From Bacteroidales bacterium (GTDB taxonomy: Bacteria > Bacteroidota > Bacteroidia > Bacteroidales > UBA4417): 64,000 nucleotides of DNA. The position numbers and the translations under genes are program-made. The DNA lies in the NCBI GenBank assembly GCA_016707705.1, contig JADJHD010000001.1, forward strand, positions 62,001 to 126,000, given 5' to 3'. Under the pieces are notes generated by a model. It searched no databases. It saw only the letters and a program-made list of their open reading frames with translations, and was not told where the DNA came from. The stretch's first letter is position 1; every line of letters begins with the position of its first letter. This document shows, piece by piece, positions 17,881 to 27,790 of this stretch.

Positions 17881-19311
17881 TTAGAAATTTACAATTCCAA
17901 AACTCAGGCTGCTAATTATTTCATAGATCTGACTCCAGAATCCAAGTACAAATATACCAAGAACACAGGCCAGCAGACCAATGCGGGTTGGCAGATCACT
18001 CTTGAAGTAGGCAATCGGAGTCTCATTCTTATTGATGAACATAGCTTTTACCACCAGCAGGTAGTAGTATAAGGATATGGTAGCGTTAAGAACTGCAATA
18101 AGAACCAGCCAATAATAACCGGCAGAAGCTGCAGCAGTGAATAGGAAGAATTTTCCAAAGAATCCTGCAACAGGAGGAATACCGGCCAATGAGAACATTG
18201 ACAGGGTCATGAGCAGACTCAGTTTTGGATTGGTAGCATAAAGTCCGTCATAGTCATCCATAGATTCCTTGCCAGTCACTGCTAATATTGCTGAAACCAC
18301 GCCGAATGCTCCAAGGTTGGAGAAAATATAAACGAGAACAAAGTAGATAACCGAGGTCATACCTGTCACATTTCCTCCAAGAATACCTAAAAGGATGAAT
18401 CCTGCTTGTGCAATGGATGAAAAGGCAAGGAACCTCTTCATGTTCTTCTGGCGCATGGCAAAAAGGTTACCCACGGTCATGGTCAGGATTGCAATCAGGT
18501 AAATCATGTCTTTCCACAGATAAGCAATGGAATGGAACACTGTAAAAAGGATAATTATCAGGATAAAGGATGCAGCACCCTTTGATATTACTGATAAATA
18601 GGAGGTGACATTCACCGGGGCTCCTTCATAAACGTCAGCTGTCCACAAATGGAAAGGAACGAGCGAAATTTTGAAAGCCATTCCTGCAAAGAAGAAAATA
18701 AAGGCAAGAATCTGCAGAGAACTGTTTGAATAAACCTCAGCTACCTGATCAAAGTACAACGAACCTGTTGTTCCGTAGATGAATGATAATCCAAACAGCA
18801 GAACGCCTGAACTGAGGGCAGAAGAAAGAATTAATTTTATACCTGCTTCTGCTGAACGGGTCTGATGGTGGGTGTAAGCAGCCAATGCAGCCATTGGTAT
18901 CGTGGCAATTTCCAGTCCAAGGTAGAACATGAGGAAATCTCCCGATGAAATCATGAAATACATCCCGATCAGTGTTGAAAAGAGAAGTATGAAATACTCA
19001 CTGATCTTTTCACGGTTGTCCGGTGATTTCAGCCAGGTGACTGATTGGAACAGTATAATTAGTACCCCAACATTCAGAATGTTCTTCATGATGATGGTGA
19101 GTGCTGATGAGCGGTACATGCCGCCAAACATCACGCCTTCATTTCCCGGGAGAAACCCTATTACAACATGCAACAGGAATAAAACCTGTACTATGGGAAT
19201 GATGTAATGCTTTTGCGACGGCTTGAGGTTGAGGTCAATGATCAGCACGAGTATGGCGATCAGGGTGAGCAACAGCTCATGCCGCATGGTCAGGAAATCG
19301 TATATACTCAT
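17881..19311 (-). CDS. nuoN: NADH-quinone oxidoreductase subunit N (antiporter-like membrane subunit)
   Basis: 476 residues with about 14 membrane helices, the usual size. It is the antiporter-like proton-pumping subunit nearest the hydrophilic arm. The signature LVPFHLWTADVYEGAP and the discontinuous-helix region with AGIPPVAGFFGKFFLF are clear. The conserved Lys of the proton path lies in the FKISLVPFHLW helix. It is the last nuo gene, 63 nt after nuoM and just before the small unknown gene. Confidence 0.95.
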   Translation of the reverse strand: MSIYDFLTMRHELLLTLIAILVLIIDLNLKPSQKHYIIPIVQVLFLLHVVIGFLPGNEGVMFGGMYRSSALTIIMKNILNVGVLIILFQSVTWLKSPDNREKISEYFILLFSTLIGMYFMISSGDFLMFYLGLEIATIPMAALAAYTHHQTRSAEAGIKLILSSALSSGVLLFGLSFIYGTTGSLYFDQVAEVYSNSSLQILAFIFFFAGMAFKISLVPFHLWTADVYEGAPVNVTSYLSVISKGAASFILIIILFTVFHSIAYLWKDMIYLIAILTMTVGNLFAMRQKNMKRFLAFSSIAQAGFILLGILGGNVTGMTSVIYFVLVYIFSNLGAFGVVSAILAVTGKESMDDYDGLYATNPKLSLLMTLSMFSLAGIPPVAGFFGKFFLFTAAASAGYYWLVLIAVLNATISLYYYLLVVKAMFINKNETPIAYFKSDLPTRIGLLACVLGIFVLGFWSQIYEIISSLSFGIVNF

Positions 19312-19374
19312 TGTCGGTTCTTATTTAAATCTTTCACTATTCAGGTTAGTAGTTCTCTTCTTCAATCAGTATTG

Positions 19375-20889
19375 CTAAAACAGGCTGGCAAAAGGAAGTC
19401 CGGTCAGTTTCTGAACAATAGGGCCCAGACTGAAGCCGATCATATCCGACAGCCAGAGTGGAGCCAGACCAATTGCAGCAATCGAAACAATCAGTGTAAT
19501 GGTTGAAAATCTTTCATACCATTTTGCATCTTCCAAATGGAGGAAATGCTCATTCTTTATAGGGCCGAAAAGAAGCATTCCGACAACCCTCAGAATATAT
19601 ACAGCAGTTACAACTATTGATGATGCAGCAAGTATGGTTACAACCCTGTGGAATACATCGGTATGCTGGAAGGCTCCGATAAATACGGTCATTTCAGCAA
19701 CGAATCCGCTGAGTCCTGGAAGACCAAGTGAAGCAAGTCCGCCAATTACCCAAGCTACGCCAAGGAAAGGGATAATCTTCATTAGTCCACCCATCTCATT
19801 GACCATCCTGGTATGAGTACGGCCATAAATCATCCCGATTAAGGCGAAGAAGAGGGCTGTCATCAAACCATGGGAGATCATCTGGATAATTGCTCCGTTT
19901 AATGCGGTTTCGTTCATCATGAGTACTGCAAAGAGTACAAGTCCGCAATGACTTACTGATGAATATGCATTGATATACTTAAGGTCTTTCTGCCAGATAG
20001 CTCCAAAGGCTCCGTAAACTACACTGATGGCAGTTAGTATGATGAAAATCCAGGCTTGTTCATGAGCTGCTTCAGGCATCAGAAAGATAGCTACCCTGAA
20101 TGCACCATAACCTCCCAGTTTCATAAGTACGCCTGCGTGAAGCATGGATACTGCAGTAGGAGCAGAGGCATGTCCGTCAGGTGACCATGTGTGGAATGGG
20201 AAAAGTGCTCCAAGAATACCGAAACCTATAAAGGTGAACGGGAACAGGAATCTCTGCATCTCAATAGGGATTGTGATTTTGGAGATATCCATAAGGTTCC
20301 AGTTAAGCGGACCGCCATCAGGAGCTGAGTTGAAATAGATACCCAGAAGTCCAACCATGATCAGTGCTGATCCTGCCATAAGCATTAGGGTGAGCTTCAT
20401 TGCTGAATATTCCTTCGGACCGGAACCCCAGATTCCAATCAGCAGGTACATCGGGATAACCGCGATCTCATAAAACAGGAACATGGTGAATAAATCGAGG
20501 GAGATAAAGAACCCGAATACCCCTGAGGACAGAAGAATAAGGGAAATAAAGAACTCCCGCGACAGGTATTCCACCATCCATGAGGCAAATACTCCTGCAA
20601 ATACTACGATGGCAGTAAGACCAATCATGGCAACGGAGATTCCGTCAACACCAATTGTATAATGAATGTTCAGGGTCGGGAACCACACAGCATCATACAT
20701 GAAAAGCATGGTGGCAGTGTTTCCTGCATTTCTTTCCGACAGGTACATAAAAATTAGCACAGCTGCCAGAACCAGTTGTATACCCATTCCAATAGCGCTG
20801 ACCAATCGGGTTTGCTTCATGTTCTTGGTGAACACGATGGCAACGATGGTCAAAACCGGGACGAGAACGAAAAGGCTAAGTATGTTCAT
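19375..20889 (-). CDS. nuoM: NADH-quinone oxidoreductase subunit M
   Basis: 504 residues with about 14 membrane helices. The second antiporter-like pump module. FPFHTWSPDGHASAPTAVSMLHAG is the NuoM form of the shared quinone-antiporter signature, and YEIAVIPMYLLIGIWG holds the conserved Glu on helix 5. GLASLGLPGLSGFVAEM near the C-terminal third marks the second broken helix. It starts 12 nt after the nuoL stop. Confidence 0.96.
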   Translation of the reverse strand: MNILSLFVLVPVLTIVAIVFTKNMKQTRLVSAIGMGIQLVLAAVLIFMYLSERNAGNTATMLFMYDAVWFPTLNIHYTIGVDGISVAMIGLTAIVVFAGVFASWMVEYLSREFFISLILLSSGVFGFFISLDLFTMFLFYEIAVIPMYLLIGIWGSGPKEYSAMKLTLMLMAGSALIMVGLLGIYFNSAPDGGPLNWNLMDISKITIPIEMQRFLFPFTFIGFGILGALFPFHTWSPDGHASAPTAVSMLHAGVLMKLGGYGAFRVAIFLMPEAAHEQAWIFIILTAISVVYGAFGAIWQKDLKYINAYSSVSHCGLVLFAVLMMNETALNGAIIQMISHGLMTALFFALIGMIYGRTHTRMVNEMGGLMKIIPFLGVAWVIGGLASLGLPGLSGFVAEMTVFIGAFQHTDVFHRVVTILAASSIVVTAVYILRVVGMLLFGPIKNEHFLHLEDAKWYERFSTITLIVSIAAIGLAPLWLSDMIGFSLGPIVQKLTGLPFASLF

Positions 20890-20901
20890 AGGGAGTTTTG
20901 A

Positions 20902-22815
20902 TTACCAGAGAAAAACAAAAATGAAAACAAGCACCAATGCACCGGTGATGAAAACGTAAGCGTATTGCTGAACTTTACCTGACTGCAGGTTCCTGATATT
21001 GAAGGATGCAAACTGGGTAACACCGGCAATTCCGTTCATGGTTCCGTCAACCACATGCCTGTCGAACCAGGCAATGGGACGTGAAATAAAACGGAAGATT
21101 ATCTTCTTGGTCACGAAGAGGTAAACCTCATCCATGTAGAACTTATGATATGACCACTTGTATAAATGGCTAACTGAACCTGCAATTTTATCAGGAATGG
21201 CGGTCACCTTGCGGTACATGATAGTTGCAACGGTGATTCCCACAAGTGCAATCAGTACTGAAGGAATTGCAATTGCCCACTCAGTATGTAATTCAAATGG
21301 AAGTCCATCGGAAGTGACGAGTTCTTCAAAAGGCAGGAATCCCGCAAAAATGGAACCGAAGGCAAGTATCAGCAATGGAATAATCATTACAAGCGGAGCT
21401 TCATGCGGAGTGTGATGATAATGCGTTTCCTTGCCCCAGAAGATGCTGTAATACAGGCGGAACATATAGAACGCGGTCAAACCGGCAACCGCATATTCAA
21501 TGTAGAAAAGGACAGGGTTGTGATGGAATGCTGCTACAAGAATTTCATCCTTGCTGAAGAATCCTGACAAAGGAGGAATACCGGCAATGGTAATACATGC
21601 AATTAGGAAGGTAGCATGAGTCCAGGGTAAATACTTGCGAAGTCCGCCCATTCCACTCATGTCATTATTATGAACAGCATGAATAACAGCACCGGCTCCA
21701 AGGAAGAGAAGGGCCTTGAACATCGCATGTGTAAACAGATGGAAGTTTGCTGCCATGAAGCCGAGACCATCATGTCCGCCATATCCTGAAACACCAAGAG
21801 CAAGCATCATATAACCAATCTGCGACATGGTTGAATATGCAAGTACTCGCTTGATATCTGTCTGGGTACAGGCAATAACCGCCGCAAACAGAGAGGAAAT
21901 CCCTCCAACCCAGGCTACAACCGTTAGTGCATCCGGTGCTCCAAGTGCATAAACCGGGAATAATCTTGCTACGAGATATACACCAGCAACAACCATGGTA
22001 GCAGCATGGATAAGGGCTGAGACCGGTGTTGGACCTTCCATCGCATCTGGCAGCCAGATATGCAGTGGGAACATTGCTGATTTACCGGCACCTCCCATGA
22101 AAATGAAGATCAGTGACCAGGTCAGAACGGATAAGCCCATGAAGGCTGCTCCACCCGGTTGGGAAATTGCAGGTCCTGTCTGACTTACCAATGTCTGGAA
22201 GTCAAAGGTCTGAGTGTTGAACGACAACATCAGGATACCAATAAGGAATCCAAGGTCGGCAAAACGTGTAACGATAAAAGCTTTTTTGGAGGCTGCTACA
22301 GCAGAAGGTTTTTCATAATAGAAGCCAATCAGCAGGAAGGAGGAAACTCCAACAAGTTCCCAGAAAATATACATCTGGAAGATGTTTGTTGCAAGTACCA
22401 GTCCCAGCATTGAGAAACTGAACAGTGAAAGGAAGGCAAAGAACCTGTGGAATCCCTTTTCACCCTTCATGTAACCAAGGCTGTAAATGTGAACCATCAG
22501 TGATACAGTAGTAATAACTACCAGCATCATCACCGAAATGGGATCAATAAGTGAGCCCAGGGAGATGGTCAGATTCTTTGTAACATGAAGCCATGGAATC
22601 TCAAAAGCCTTGATAGAGGCATATCCTGCTCCTTCATGTCCGCCCCAGAAATAACTGATGGCTGTGATATAGGCCAGTATTGCCCCGAAAGCAAGACCAG
22701 CTGTACCTATCAGACCCGAAACAATCGGTTTCATCTTATGCCCCGTTAGTCCAATGAACAGAAAAACTGCCAATGGTACCAGCGGGATCAGAATAGTGTA
22801 GGAATAATCAGTCAT
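20902..22815 (-). CDS. nuoL: NADH-quinone oxidoreductase subunit L
   Basis: 637 residues, normal for NuoL, with about 16 membrane helices including the long C-terminal lateral helix region after about residue 510. FPLHIWLPDAMEGPTPVSALIHAATM is the family signature; FWELVGVSSFLLIGFYYEKP carries the conserved Glu, and HDGLGFMAANFHLFTHAMFKA the conserved lysine. It is the most distal proton-pumping module. It lies 50 nt after nuoK. Confidence 0.97.
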   Translation of the reverse strand: MTDYSYTILIPLVPLAVFLFIGLTGHKMKPIVSGLIGTAGLAFGAILAYITAISYFWGGHEGAGYASIKAFEIPWLHVTKNLTISLGSLIDPISVMMLVVITTVSLMVHIYSLGYMKGEKGFHRFFAFLSLFSFSMLGLVLATNIFQMYIFWELVGVSSFLLIGFYYEKPSAVAASKKAFIVTRFADLGFLIGILMLSFNTQTFDFQTLVSQTGPAISQPGGAAFMGLSVLTWSLIFIFMGGAGKSAMFPLHIWLPDAMEGPTPVSALIHAATMVVAGVYLVARLFPVYALGAPDALTVVAWVGGISSLFAAVIACTQTDIKRVLAYSTMSQIGYMMLALGVSGYGGHDGLGFMAANFHLFTHAMFKALLFLGAGAVIHAVHNNDMSGMGGLRKYLPWTHATFLIACITIAGIPPLSGFFSKDEILVAAFHHNPVLFYIEYAVAGLTAFYMFRLYYSIFWGKETHYHHTPHEAPLVMIIPLLILAFGSIFAGFLPFEELVTSDGLPFELHTEWAIAIPSVLIALVGITVATIMYRKVTAIPDKIAGSVSHLYKWSYHKFYMDEVYLFVTKKIIFRFISRPIAWFDRHVVDGTMNGIAGVTQFASFNIRNLQSGKVQQYAYVFITGALVLVFIFVFLW

Positions 22816-22865
22816 ATGTACCTGTAAATCTGTAGTTTCTAAATTTATTTCGCTCTGTTGCCTTC

Positions 22866-23183
22866 TTAGTACTTCATTTCATCCACCTTGTCAACATCAA
22901 TGGACTTGAAGTTCCTGTAGATGTTGATAATGATGGCAATTGCAACTGCTGCCTCTGCTGCCGCAACGGCAATGATGATCAGGCTGAAGAAATGTCCTGA
23001 AAGGTGCTGGGGAAACAGGTATTTATTGAAGGCGACAAAGTTGATGTTTACCGAGTTGAGGATCAGCTCAATCGACATCAGCATTGTAATCAGGTTCCTG
23101 CGGGTGAGGAATCCGAATACCCCGATGAAAAACATCAGTGTACTGATTACTAAAAAGAATTGCAAGGGTATCGTTCCGGTCAT
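22866..23183 (-). CDS. nuoK: NADH-quinone oxidoreductase subunit K
   Basis: 105 residues with three membrane helices, the standard NuoK size. The two conserved membrane glutamates are in MLMSIELILNSVN and AAAEAAVAIAI; they belong to the proton path at the centre of the membrane arm. The C-terminal tail after about residue 88 is soluble and charged. It lies 63 nt after nuoJ. Confidence 0.96.
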   Translation of the reverse strand: MTGTIPLQFFLVISTLMFFIGVFGFLTRRNLITMLMSIELILNSVNINFVAFNKYLFPQHLSGHFFSLIIIAVAAAEAAVAIAIIINIYRNFKSIDVDKVDEMKY

Positions 23184-23246
23184 CTTGCTGTCGTTATATC
23201 GTTATTTGTATCTTAAATTCTATTGTTGTAAAAGTTCAGGGAAAGA

Positions 23247-23777
23247 CTATTTAAGGTCCTTCTCATCAACCTTGATCTTTTCCTTGCGGGCAACTATGAT
23301 AGCTCCGATCATGGCGGCAAGCAGAAGAATGGAAACTACTTCAAAAGGAAGTGCATATCCGTTTTCACCGTAGGAAATCAGTGCGGCACCTATATCCTTT
23401 ACACCTGAAGGTGCTGCAGGCTCAGGAGAAGCAGTAAAGCTGAACCTGAAAACAGAAATAAGGGTTAGGGTGGCACCTGCTACAATGGCGAGTGCTGAGA
23501 GCAGGCTCTGTTTCCAATTCGCAACAACAGCCCTTTCACTGATATGGCTGGTAAGCAGAATGGAGAAAATGATCAGAACCACAATACCTCCCGCATATAC
23601 TGTTAGCTGCACGGCAGCAAGGAAGTTGTAGTTCAGCATGAAATACAATCCCGCTGTTGAGATAAGTACGAAAAGAAGGTAAACTGCTGCGCGCAGGATC
23701 CTGCGGGTGGTCACGGTGAGCACGGAGAACACCAGGATTACCCCCGCCAGTATGAAAAACATCAGATCACTGTTCAT
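23247..23777 (-). CDS. nuoJ: NADH-quinone oxidoreductase subunit J
   Basis: 176 residues with five membrane helices. The YFMLNYNFLAAVQLTVYAGG segment is the pi-bulge helix 3 region typical of NuoJ, with its conserved Tyr and Gly. The C-terminal AMIGAIIVARK is the usual last helix, followed by a charged tail. It couples quinone reduction to the pump modules. It lies 53 nt after nuoI. Confidence 0.95.
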   Translation of the reverse strand: MNSDLMFFILAGVILVFSVLTVTTRRILRAAVYLLFVLISTAGLYFMLNYNFLAAVQLTVYAGGIVVLIIFSILLTSHISERAVVANWKQSLLSALAIVAGATLTLISVFRFSFTASPEPAAPSGVKDIGAALISYGENGYALPFEVVSILLLAAMIGAIIVARKEKIKVDEKDLK

Positions 23778-23830
23778 GGTAAGCTATTTATCTTGAAAAA
23801 ATCATTTATAACTAAGGCAATTCTCGACTA

Positions 23831-24313
23831 TTACTCTTTTACTCCATCCATAATTTTGGAGCCGGGCTTGTTCAGAATCTTGGTAAGACTGGCACGGTCC
23901 CAATGTGCATGCTCAAAAGTCTGAGCCATTACGATGGCATCCGAAGGACAGGTCTTAACGCAGAGATTGCAGAAGGTACACATTCCCAGATGGTAAATAT
24001 GCTGATCAATGATCCTTTTCTTTTTACCTTCCTCAGTAACAATTGACTTTGATATAATCTCAATTGATCCGTTGGGACAGTTAAGTTCGCATATTCCACA
24101 GCCGGTGCAGGCATGCTCATTATTCTCATTATGAGGCATTACAACTTCTCCGCGGAATCGGTCTGCAAGCACCAGCTTCTCCCTGTTTTCAGGATATTGC
24201 TGTGTTACATTTCTCCATGGAGTGAAGAAATACTTGGCCGTTACCCGCATTCCTACGAGCAGGGTCCAGATGCCTCTGAGGATTTCTGATATATAATTGA
24301 AGAAAGATTTCAT
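23831..24313 (-). CDS. nuoI: NADH-quinone oxidoreductase subunit I (two 4Fe-4S clusters)
   Basis: 160 residues. Two ferredoxin motifs supply clusters N6a and N6b: Cys69, Cys72, Cys75, Cys79 and Cys112, Cys115, Cys118, Cys122, each CxxCxxCxxxCP. The N-terminal helix (ISEILRGIWTLLVG) anchors it at the membrane. In this operon, without NuoEFG, it would be the entry point for electrons coming from an unknown donor towards NuoB. It lies 33 nt after nuoH. Confidence 0.95.
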   Translation of the reverse strand: MKSFFNYISEILRGIWTLLVGMRVTAKYFFTPWRNVTQQYPENREKLVLADRFRGEVVMPHNENNEHACTGCGICELNCPNGSIEIISKSIVTEEGKKKRIIDQHIYHLGMCTFCNLCVKTCPSDAIVMAQTFEHAHWDRASLTKILNKPGSKIMDGVKE

Positions 24314-24346
24314 CTTGTTTACGTATGTTAACGGTATCAGGATTTC

Positions 24347-25435
24347 TTACCAATGCCAGCCCATCAGCACAATAAAGGCCATCAGGAGGATATTGAACAG
24401 GTTAATGGGAAGCAGATATTTCCACTCCAGCGTAAGGATCTGGTCGATACGCAGACGTGGGAAAGTCCACTTGAACCACATGATCAGGAATATTATACCC
24501 AGTACCTTGGCAAAGAACCAAACGAGTCCGGGGATAAGGTCCATAATTGCATTGAATCCATCCCAGCCACCTACATGGAAAGGCATCCATCCGCCCAGGA
24601 ACACAGTAACTGCCATGGCTGAAACAATGAAGAGGTTGATGTATTCTGCCAGGAAGAAGAAAGCGAACTTGATACCGGAGTATTCTGTATGGAAACCTGC
24701 AGTCAATTCTGATTCAGCTTCAGCAAGGTCAAAAGGACCACGGTTGGTTTCAGCAGTGCCGGCAATTACAAATACGAAGAAAGCAATCACGGCAGGAATA
24801 TGTCCCTTGAAAATGAACCATCCGTTGCGCTGAAGTTCAACAATCTCTGAAATCTGCATGGTTCCTGCCAGAATGATCATGGTGATCAGCGACATTCCCA
24901 CTGAAAGTTCATAACTCACGATCTGTGCGCCTGAACGCATTCCTCCGATCAGGGAATATTTATTGTTACTGGCCCAGCCTGCAAGCAGAACTCCGATAAC
25001 TCCAACCGAAGAAACGGCTGTAACGAAGAAAACGCCTATGTCGAAGTCGAGTGACTGCAGTCCCGGGGCAAATGGGAGTACTGAAATGGTGAGGAAGGGA
25101 ACAATGATTACAACAAAAGGTGCCAGGTTATAAAGAAAACTGTCAACACTCTTAGGCTGGATCAACTCCTTCATCAGCAGTTTGATAAAGTCGGCGATGG
25201 TTTGCAGCAAGCCCCAGGGGCCAACCCTCATAGGTCCGAGACGTTGCTGGAATGCCGCACAAACCTTGCGTTCGGCGTAAACCAGGAAGAGTCCGAATAC
25301 TGCTACAAAAACCAGGTACAGCAACCCAATGATAGTCCACTCAATAATCATGGTCATCAATGGAGATACGTTCTCCAAAAGGCCCTGATGGATGGATTGG
25401 GTTAGCGGTGTGAAATCGTATTTTTCGAATGCCAT
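24347..25435 (-). CDS. nuoH: NADH-quinone oxidoreductase subunit H (quinone-site membrane subunit)
   Basis: 362 residues with about eight to nine membrane helices. The family markers YAERKVCAAFQQRLGPMRVGPWGLLQ and ETNRGPFDLAEAESELTAGFHTEYSG are both here; they line the quinone chamber and the charged E-channel. MWFKWTFPRLRIDQ near the C-terminus is also typical. It starts 53 nt after nuoD. Confidence 0.97.
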   Translation of the reverse strand: MAFEKYDFTPLTQSIHQGLLENVSPLMTMIIEWTIIGLLYLVFVAVFGLFLVYAERKVCAAFQQRLGPMRVGPWGLLQTIADFIKLLMKELIQPKSVDSFLYNLAPFVVIIVPFLTISVLPFAPGLQSLDFDIGVFFVTAVSSVGVIGVLLAGWASNNKYSLIGGMRSGAQIVSYELSVGMSLITMIILAGTMQISEIVELQRNGWFIFKGHIPAVIAFFVFVIAGTAETNRGPFDLAEAESELTAGFHTEYSGIKFAFFFLAEYINLFIVSAMAVTVFLGGWMPFHVGGWDGFNAIMDLIPGLVWFFAKVLGIIFLIMWFKWTFPRLRIDQILTLEWKYLLPINLFNILLMAFIVLMGWHW

Positions 25436-25488
25436 TCCAATGAATTTTAGCGTTTCAAAATATGCTTCTTTTCCTTTAGCAGGAGGGT

Positions 25489-26619
25489 TTACCTGTCGAT
25501 ATCAGGAATAACCAGGTCGAAGGTTGCCATGATAGCAACCAGGTCGGCGATTTTCCAGCCTTTTGCAATATGATTGATTGCGAAGAGGTTGGAGAATCCT
25601 GGTGAACGGAATTTAACCCTGTATGGATTTTTCTTTCCATCACTCACGATATAAACGCCCAATTCACCCCTTGCGGTTTCAACCCTCTGGAAGAACTCAC
25701 CTTCCGGCAATTTAATTACTCCCTTCATCTTGGCTGTATAATCACCTTCAGGGATATTGTCGATCAACTGCTCAATAATGGACATGGATTCCCACATCTC
25801 AGCTATTCTCAACTGGTAACGACGGAAAGTGTCACCTTCAGTTCCAAGTGCTTCGTTGAACTTAACCAGTGGATAAGCGCTATACGGTTGATGTTTTCTT
25901 ACATCGCAGCTGAATCCTGAAGCACGACCGCTTGGGCCAGTAACTCCGAATGCAATTGCATCTTCCTTGCTTAATACTCCGATGCCTTTTGAACGCTCCT
26001 GGAAAATCACGTTTCCGGTAAGCAGTTCATCGTATTCAGGAAGTATTTTCTTGAACTTCTTGATAAAGGTTTTAACCCTGTTCTGGAAGTTAGGATGAAT
26101 ATCGAACATCACACCGCCTGGCAGACTGTAGTTCAGGGTAAGGCGGGCGCCGCAGGTTTCTTCAAAAATGTCGAGAATATCTTCACGGTCACGAAGTCCG
26201 TAGAAGAAGGTTGTCAAAGCACCGAGATCCATTCCCGTAGCACACCACCAAAGCTGATGGGAGGCTATCCTCTGCAACTCAGCCATGATTGTGCGAATAT
26301 ACTTGACCCTTTCAGGAACTTCAACTTCAAGTGCATTTTCAACACATACAACAGCCTCATTGTTCATATGCGCTGAAAGATAGTCCATACGGTCAGTAAG
26401 GTGAGGGATCTGGGTGTATGACAGTGATTCCGTCATCTTCTCAATCCCTGAATGGATATAGCCAACATGTGGCTGTACATTATGCACGATTTCTCCTTCC
26501 AGTTTCACCAGAAGTCGGAGTACACCATGTGTTGATGGGTGCTGTGGACCCATATTCACAAGGTACTCATCGGTTTTAATGTTATCGCTGGAGATAATTA
26601 TTTCCTTTAATTCGGCCAT
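25489..26619 (-). CDS. nuoD: NADH-quinone oxidoreductase subunit D
   Basis: 376 residues, the 49-kDa-type subunit derived from the NiFe-hydrogenase large subunit. NMGPQHPSTHG at about 22-32 contains the quinone-site His; GYIHSGIEKM follows. The hydrogenase Cys ligands are absent, as expected. It forms the quinone pocket with NuoB and NuoH. NuoC and NuoD are separate genes here, 2 nt apart, unlike the NuoCD fusion of enterobacteria. Confidence 0.96.
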   Translation of the reverse strand: MAELKEIIISSDNIKTDEYLVNMGPQHPSTHGVLRLLVKLEGEIVHNVQPHVGYIHSGIEKMTESLSYTQIPHLTDRMDYLSAHMNNEAVVCVENALEVEVPERVKYIRTIMAELQRIASHQLWWCATGMDLGALTTFFYGLRDREDILDIFEETCGARLTLNYSLPGGVMFDIHPNFQNRVKTFIKKFKKILPEYDELLTGNVIFQERSKGIGVLSKEDAIAFGVTGPSGRASGFSCDVRKHQPYSAYPLVKFNEALGTEGDTFRRYQLRIAEMWESMSIIEQLIDNIPEGDYTAKMKGVIKLPEGEFFQRVETARGELGVYIVSDGKKNPYRVKFRSPGFSNLFAINHIAKGWKIADLVAIMATFDLVIPDIDR

Positions 26620-26621
26620 GG

Positions 26622-27077
26622 CTATCTGGATACAATGTGAACATCATCAACATAATCTTTGCGGAGGGGGAATCCCCAGGTATCATCAAGGAATAATCGC
26701 CTGAGATCCGGATGATTGTTGAATTTTACCCCTAACAGATCGTATACTTCCCTCTCATGAAATTCAGCAGTAGGCCAAAGATCTGAAAGAGTGTCAAGGA
26801 CAGGATTTTCGCGTCCGTCAGTCTTGACTTTCAGTACGAGTAAATGCTGCAGGGAAGTTGATTCAAGGTGATATACCACTTTAATATGGTCGGGGTAATC
26901 AACGCCCGAAAGACATACCATATAATCGAAGGCAGCTTCCTTAGCCTCTTTCAATTGCTGGGCAACTGAATGTAAATCGGAGGCAGCAACTGTCATTTCA
27001 ACATATTGCTTCCCCTGGCTGATTTCAGCAGCCGGAAACCGGGAGCTGAGATAAGCAGTAAGTTCTTCGTGGGTCAT
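26622..27077 (-). CDS. nuoC: NADH-quinone oxidoreductase subunit C
   Basis: 151 residues, the 30-kDa-type subunit. The C-terminal signature EREVYDLLGVKFNNHPDLRR and FPLRKDY identifies it. It is structural and braces NuoD and NuoI. It ends 2 nt before nuoD and is separated from nuoB by 155 nt with a hairpin. Confidence 0.93.
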   Translation of the reverse strand: MTHEELTAYLSSRFPAAEISQGKQYVEMTVAASDLHSVAQQLKEAKEAAFDYMVCLSGVDYPDHIKVVYHLESTSLQHLLVLKVKTDGRENPVLDTLSDLWPTAEFHEREVYDLLGVKFNNHPDLRRLFLDDTWGFPLRKDYVDDVHIVSR

Positions 27078-27155
27078 CTATGATAGATTGTAAAGTTTGT
27101 TCAAATCTGTTTGATCAGTAAGTAAGCGGTTAAAATCAATCAGCAAATCATCATA

Positions 27156-27186
27156 GGGCAGCATAGATACAGGGAACATGCTGCCC
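27156..27186 (-). promoter_or_regulatory. Perfect 9-bp hairpin inside the nuo operon (nuoB-nuoC spacer)
   Basis: GGGCAGCAT (27156-27164) and ATGCTGCCC (27178-27186) form a 9-bp stem with a 13-nt loop. No U-tract follows on the minus strand, so it is not a simple terminator. It sits in the only long gap of an otherwise tight operon and may mark RNA processing or message stabilisation. Confidence 0.45.
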
Positions 27187-27232
27187 GGATTGGATTAAAA
27201 TGAAGATTGAAAGCGGTATTCCATCACTGTTC

Positions 27233-27790
27233 CTACTTCTTTATTGCCTTTTTAAAATTCTTCTCCCTCTTGATTTTCTTCTGCAACTGCAGGAAGGCAA
27301 AAAGGAGAGCTTCCGGCCTTGGTGGGCATCCCGGGACATAAATGTCAACAGGAATAACATGATCCGCACCCTTAACGATGGAATAGGAATTATAGAAGAA
27401 GGGGCCACCAGAAACAGCGCATGCCCCCATTGCAATTACATATTTTGGATCAGCAATCTGATCGTAAAGCCTTTTCAGGACAGGAGCCATCTTATAATTA
27501 ATGGAGCCCGAGATGATGATCATATCTGCCTGACGAGGAGTTGCCCTGGCTACTTCATACCCGAAACGGGCAAAGTCATGCCTTGAAGCTCCGGTAGCCA
27601 TCATTTCAATGGCGCAGCAACGGGTTCCGAAGGTAAGTGGCCAGACTGAATTGGATCTTGCCCAGTTTACGAGCGCATCCAGCTGAGTTAAAATGATGCT
27701 TCCCCCTGCATATTGGTCCAGAATAGGGAAATCATTCTTTTCGAATTCCTTTTTTGAGCTTATTCCCATCTCAATGCATGTTTTTTCCAT
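27233..27790 (-). CDS. nuoB: NADH-quinone oxidoreductase subunit B (cluster N2)
   Basis: 185 residues as given, or 178 from the internal ATG at 27767-27769. The N2 ligands are present: Cys58-Cys59 in TRCCAIEM, Cys124 in GACAVSGG and Cys154 in VPGCPPRPEA. It passes electrons from NuoI to quinone. Its 5' end overlaps the nuoA 3' end by 31 nt (10 nt with the internal start). The lysine-rich C-terminus (REKNFKKAIKK) is somewhat longer than usual. Confidence 0.95.
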   Translation of the reverse strand: MEKTCIEMGISSKKEFEKNDFPILDQYAGGSIILTQLDALVNWARSNSVWPLTFGTRCCAIEMMATGASRHDFARFGYEVARATPRQADMIIISGSINYKMAPVLKRLYDQIADPKYVIAMGACAVSGGPFFYNSYSIVKGADHVIPVDIYVPGCPPRPEALLFAFLQLQKKIKREKNFKKAIKK

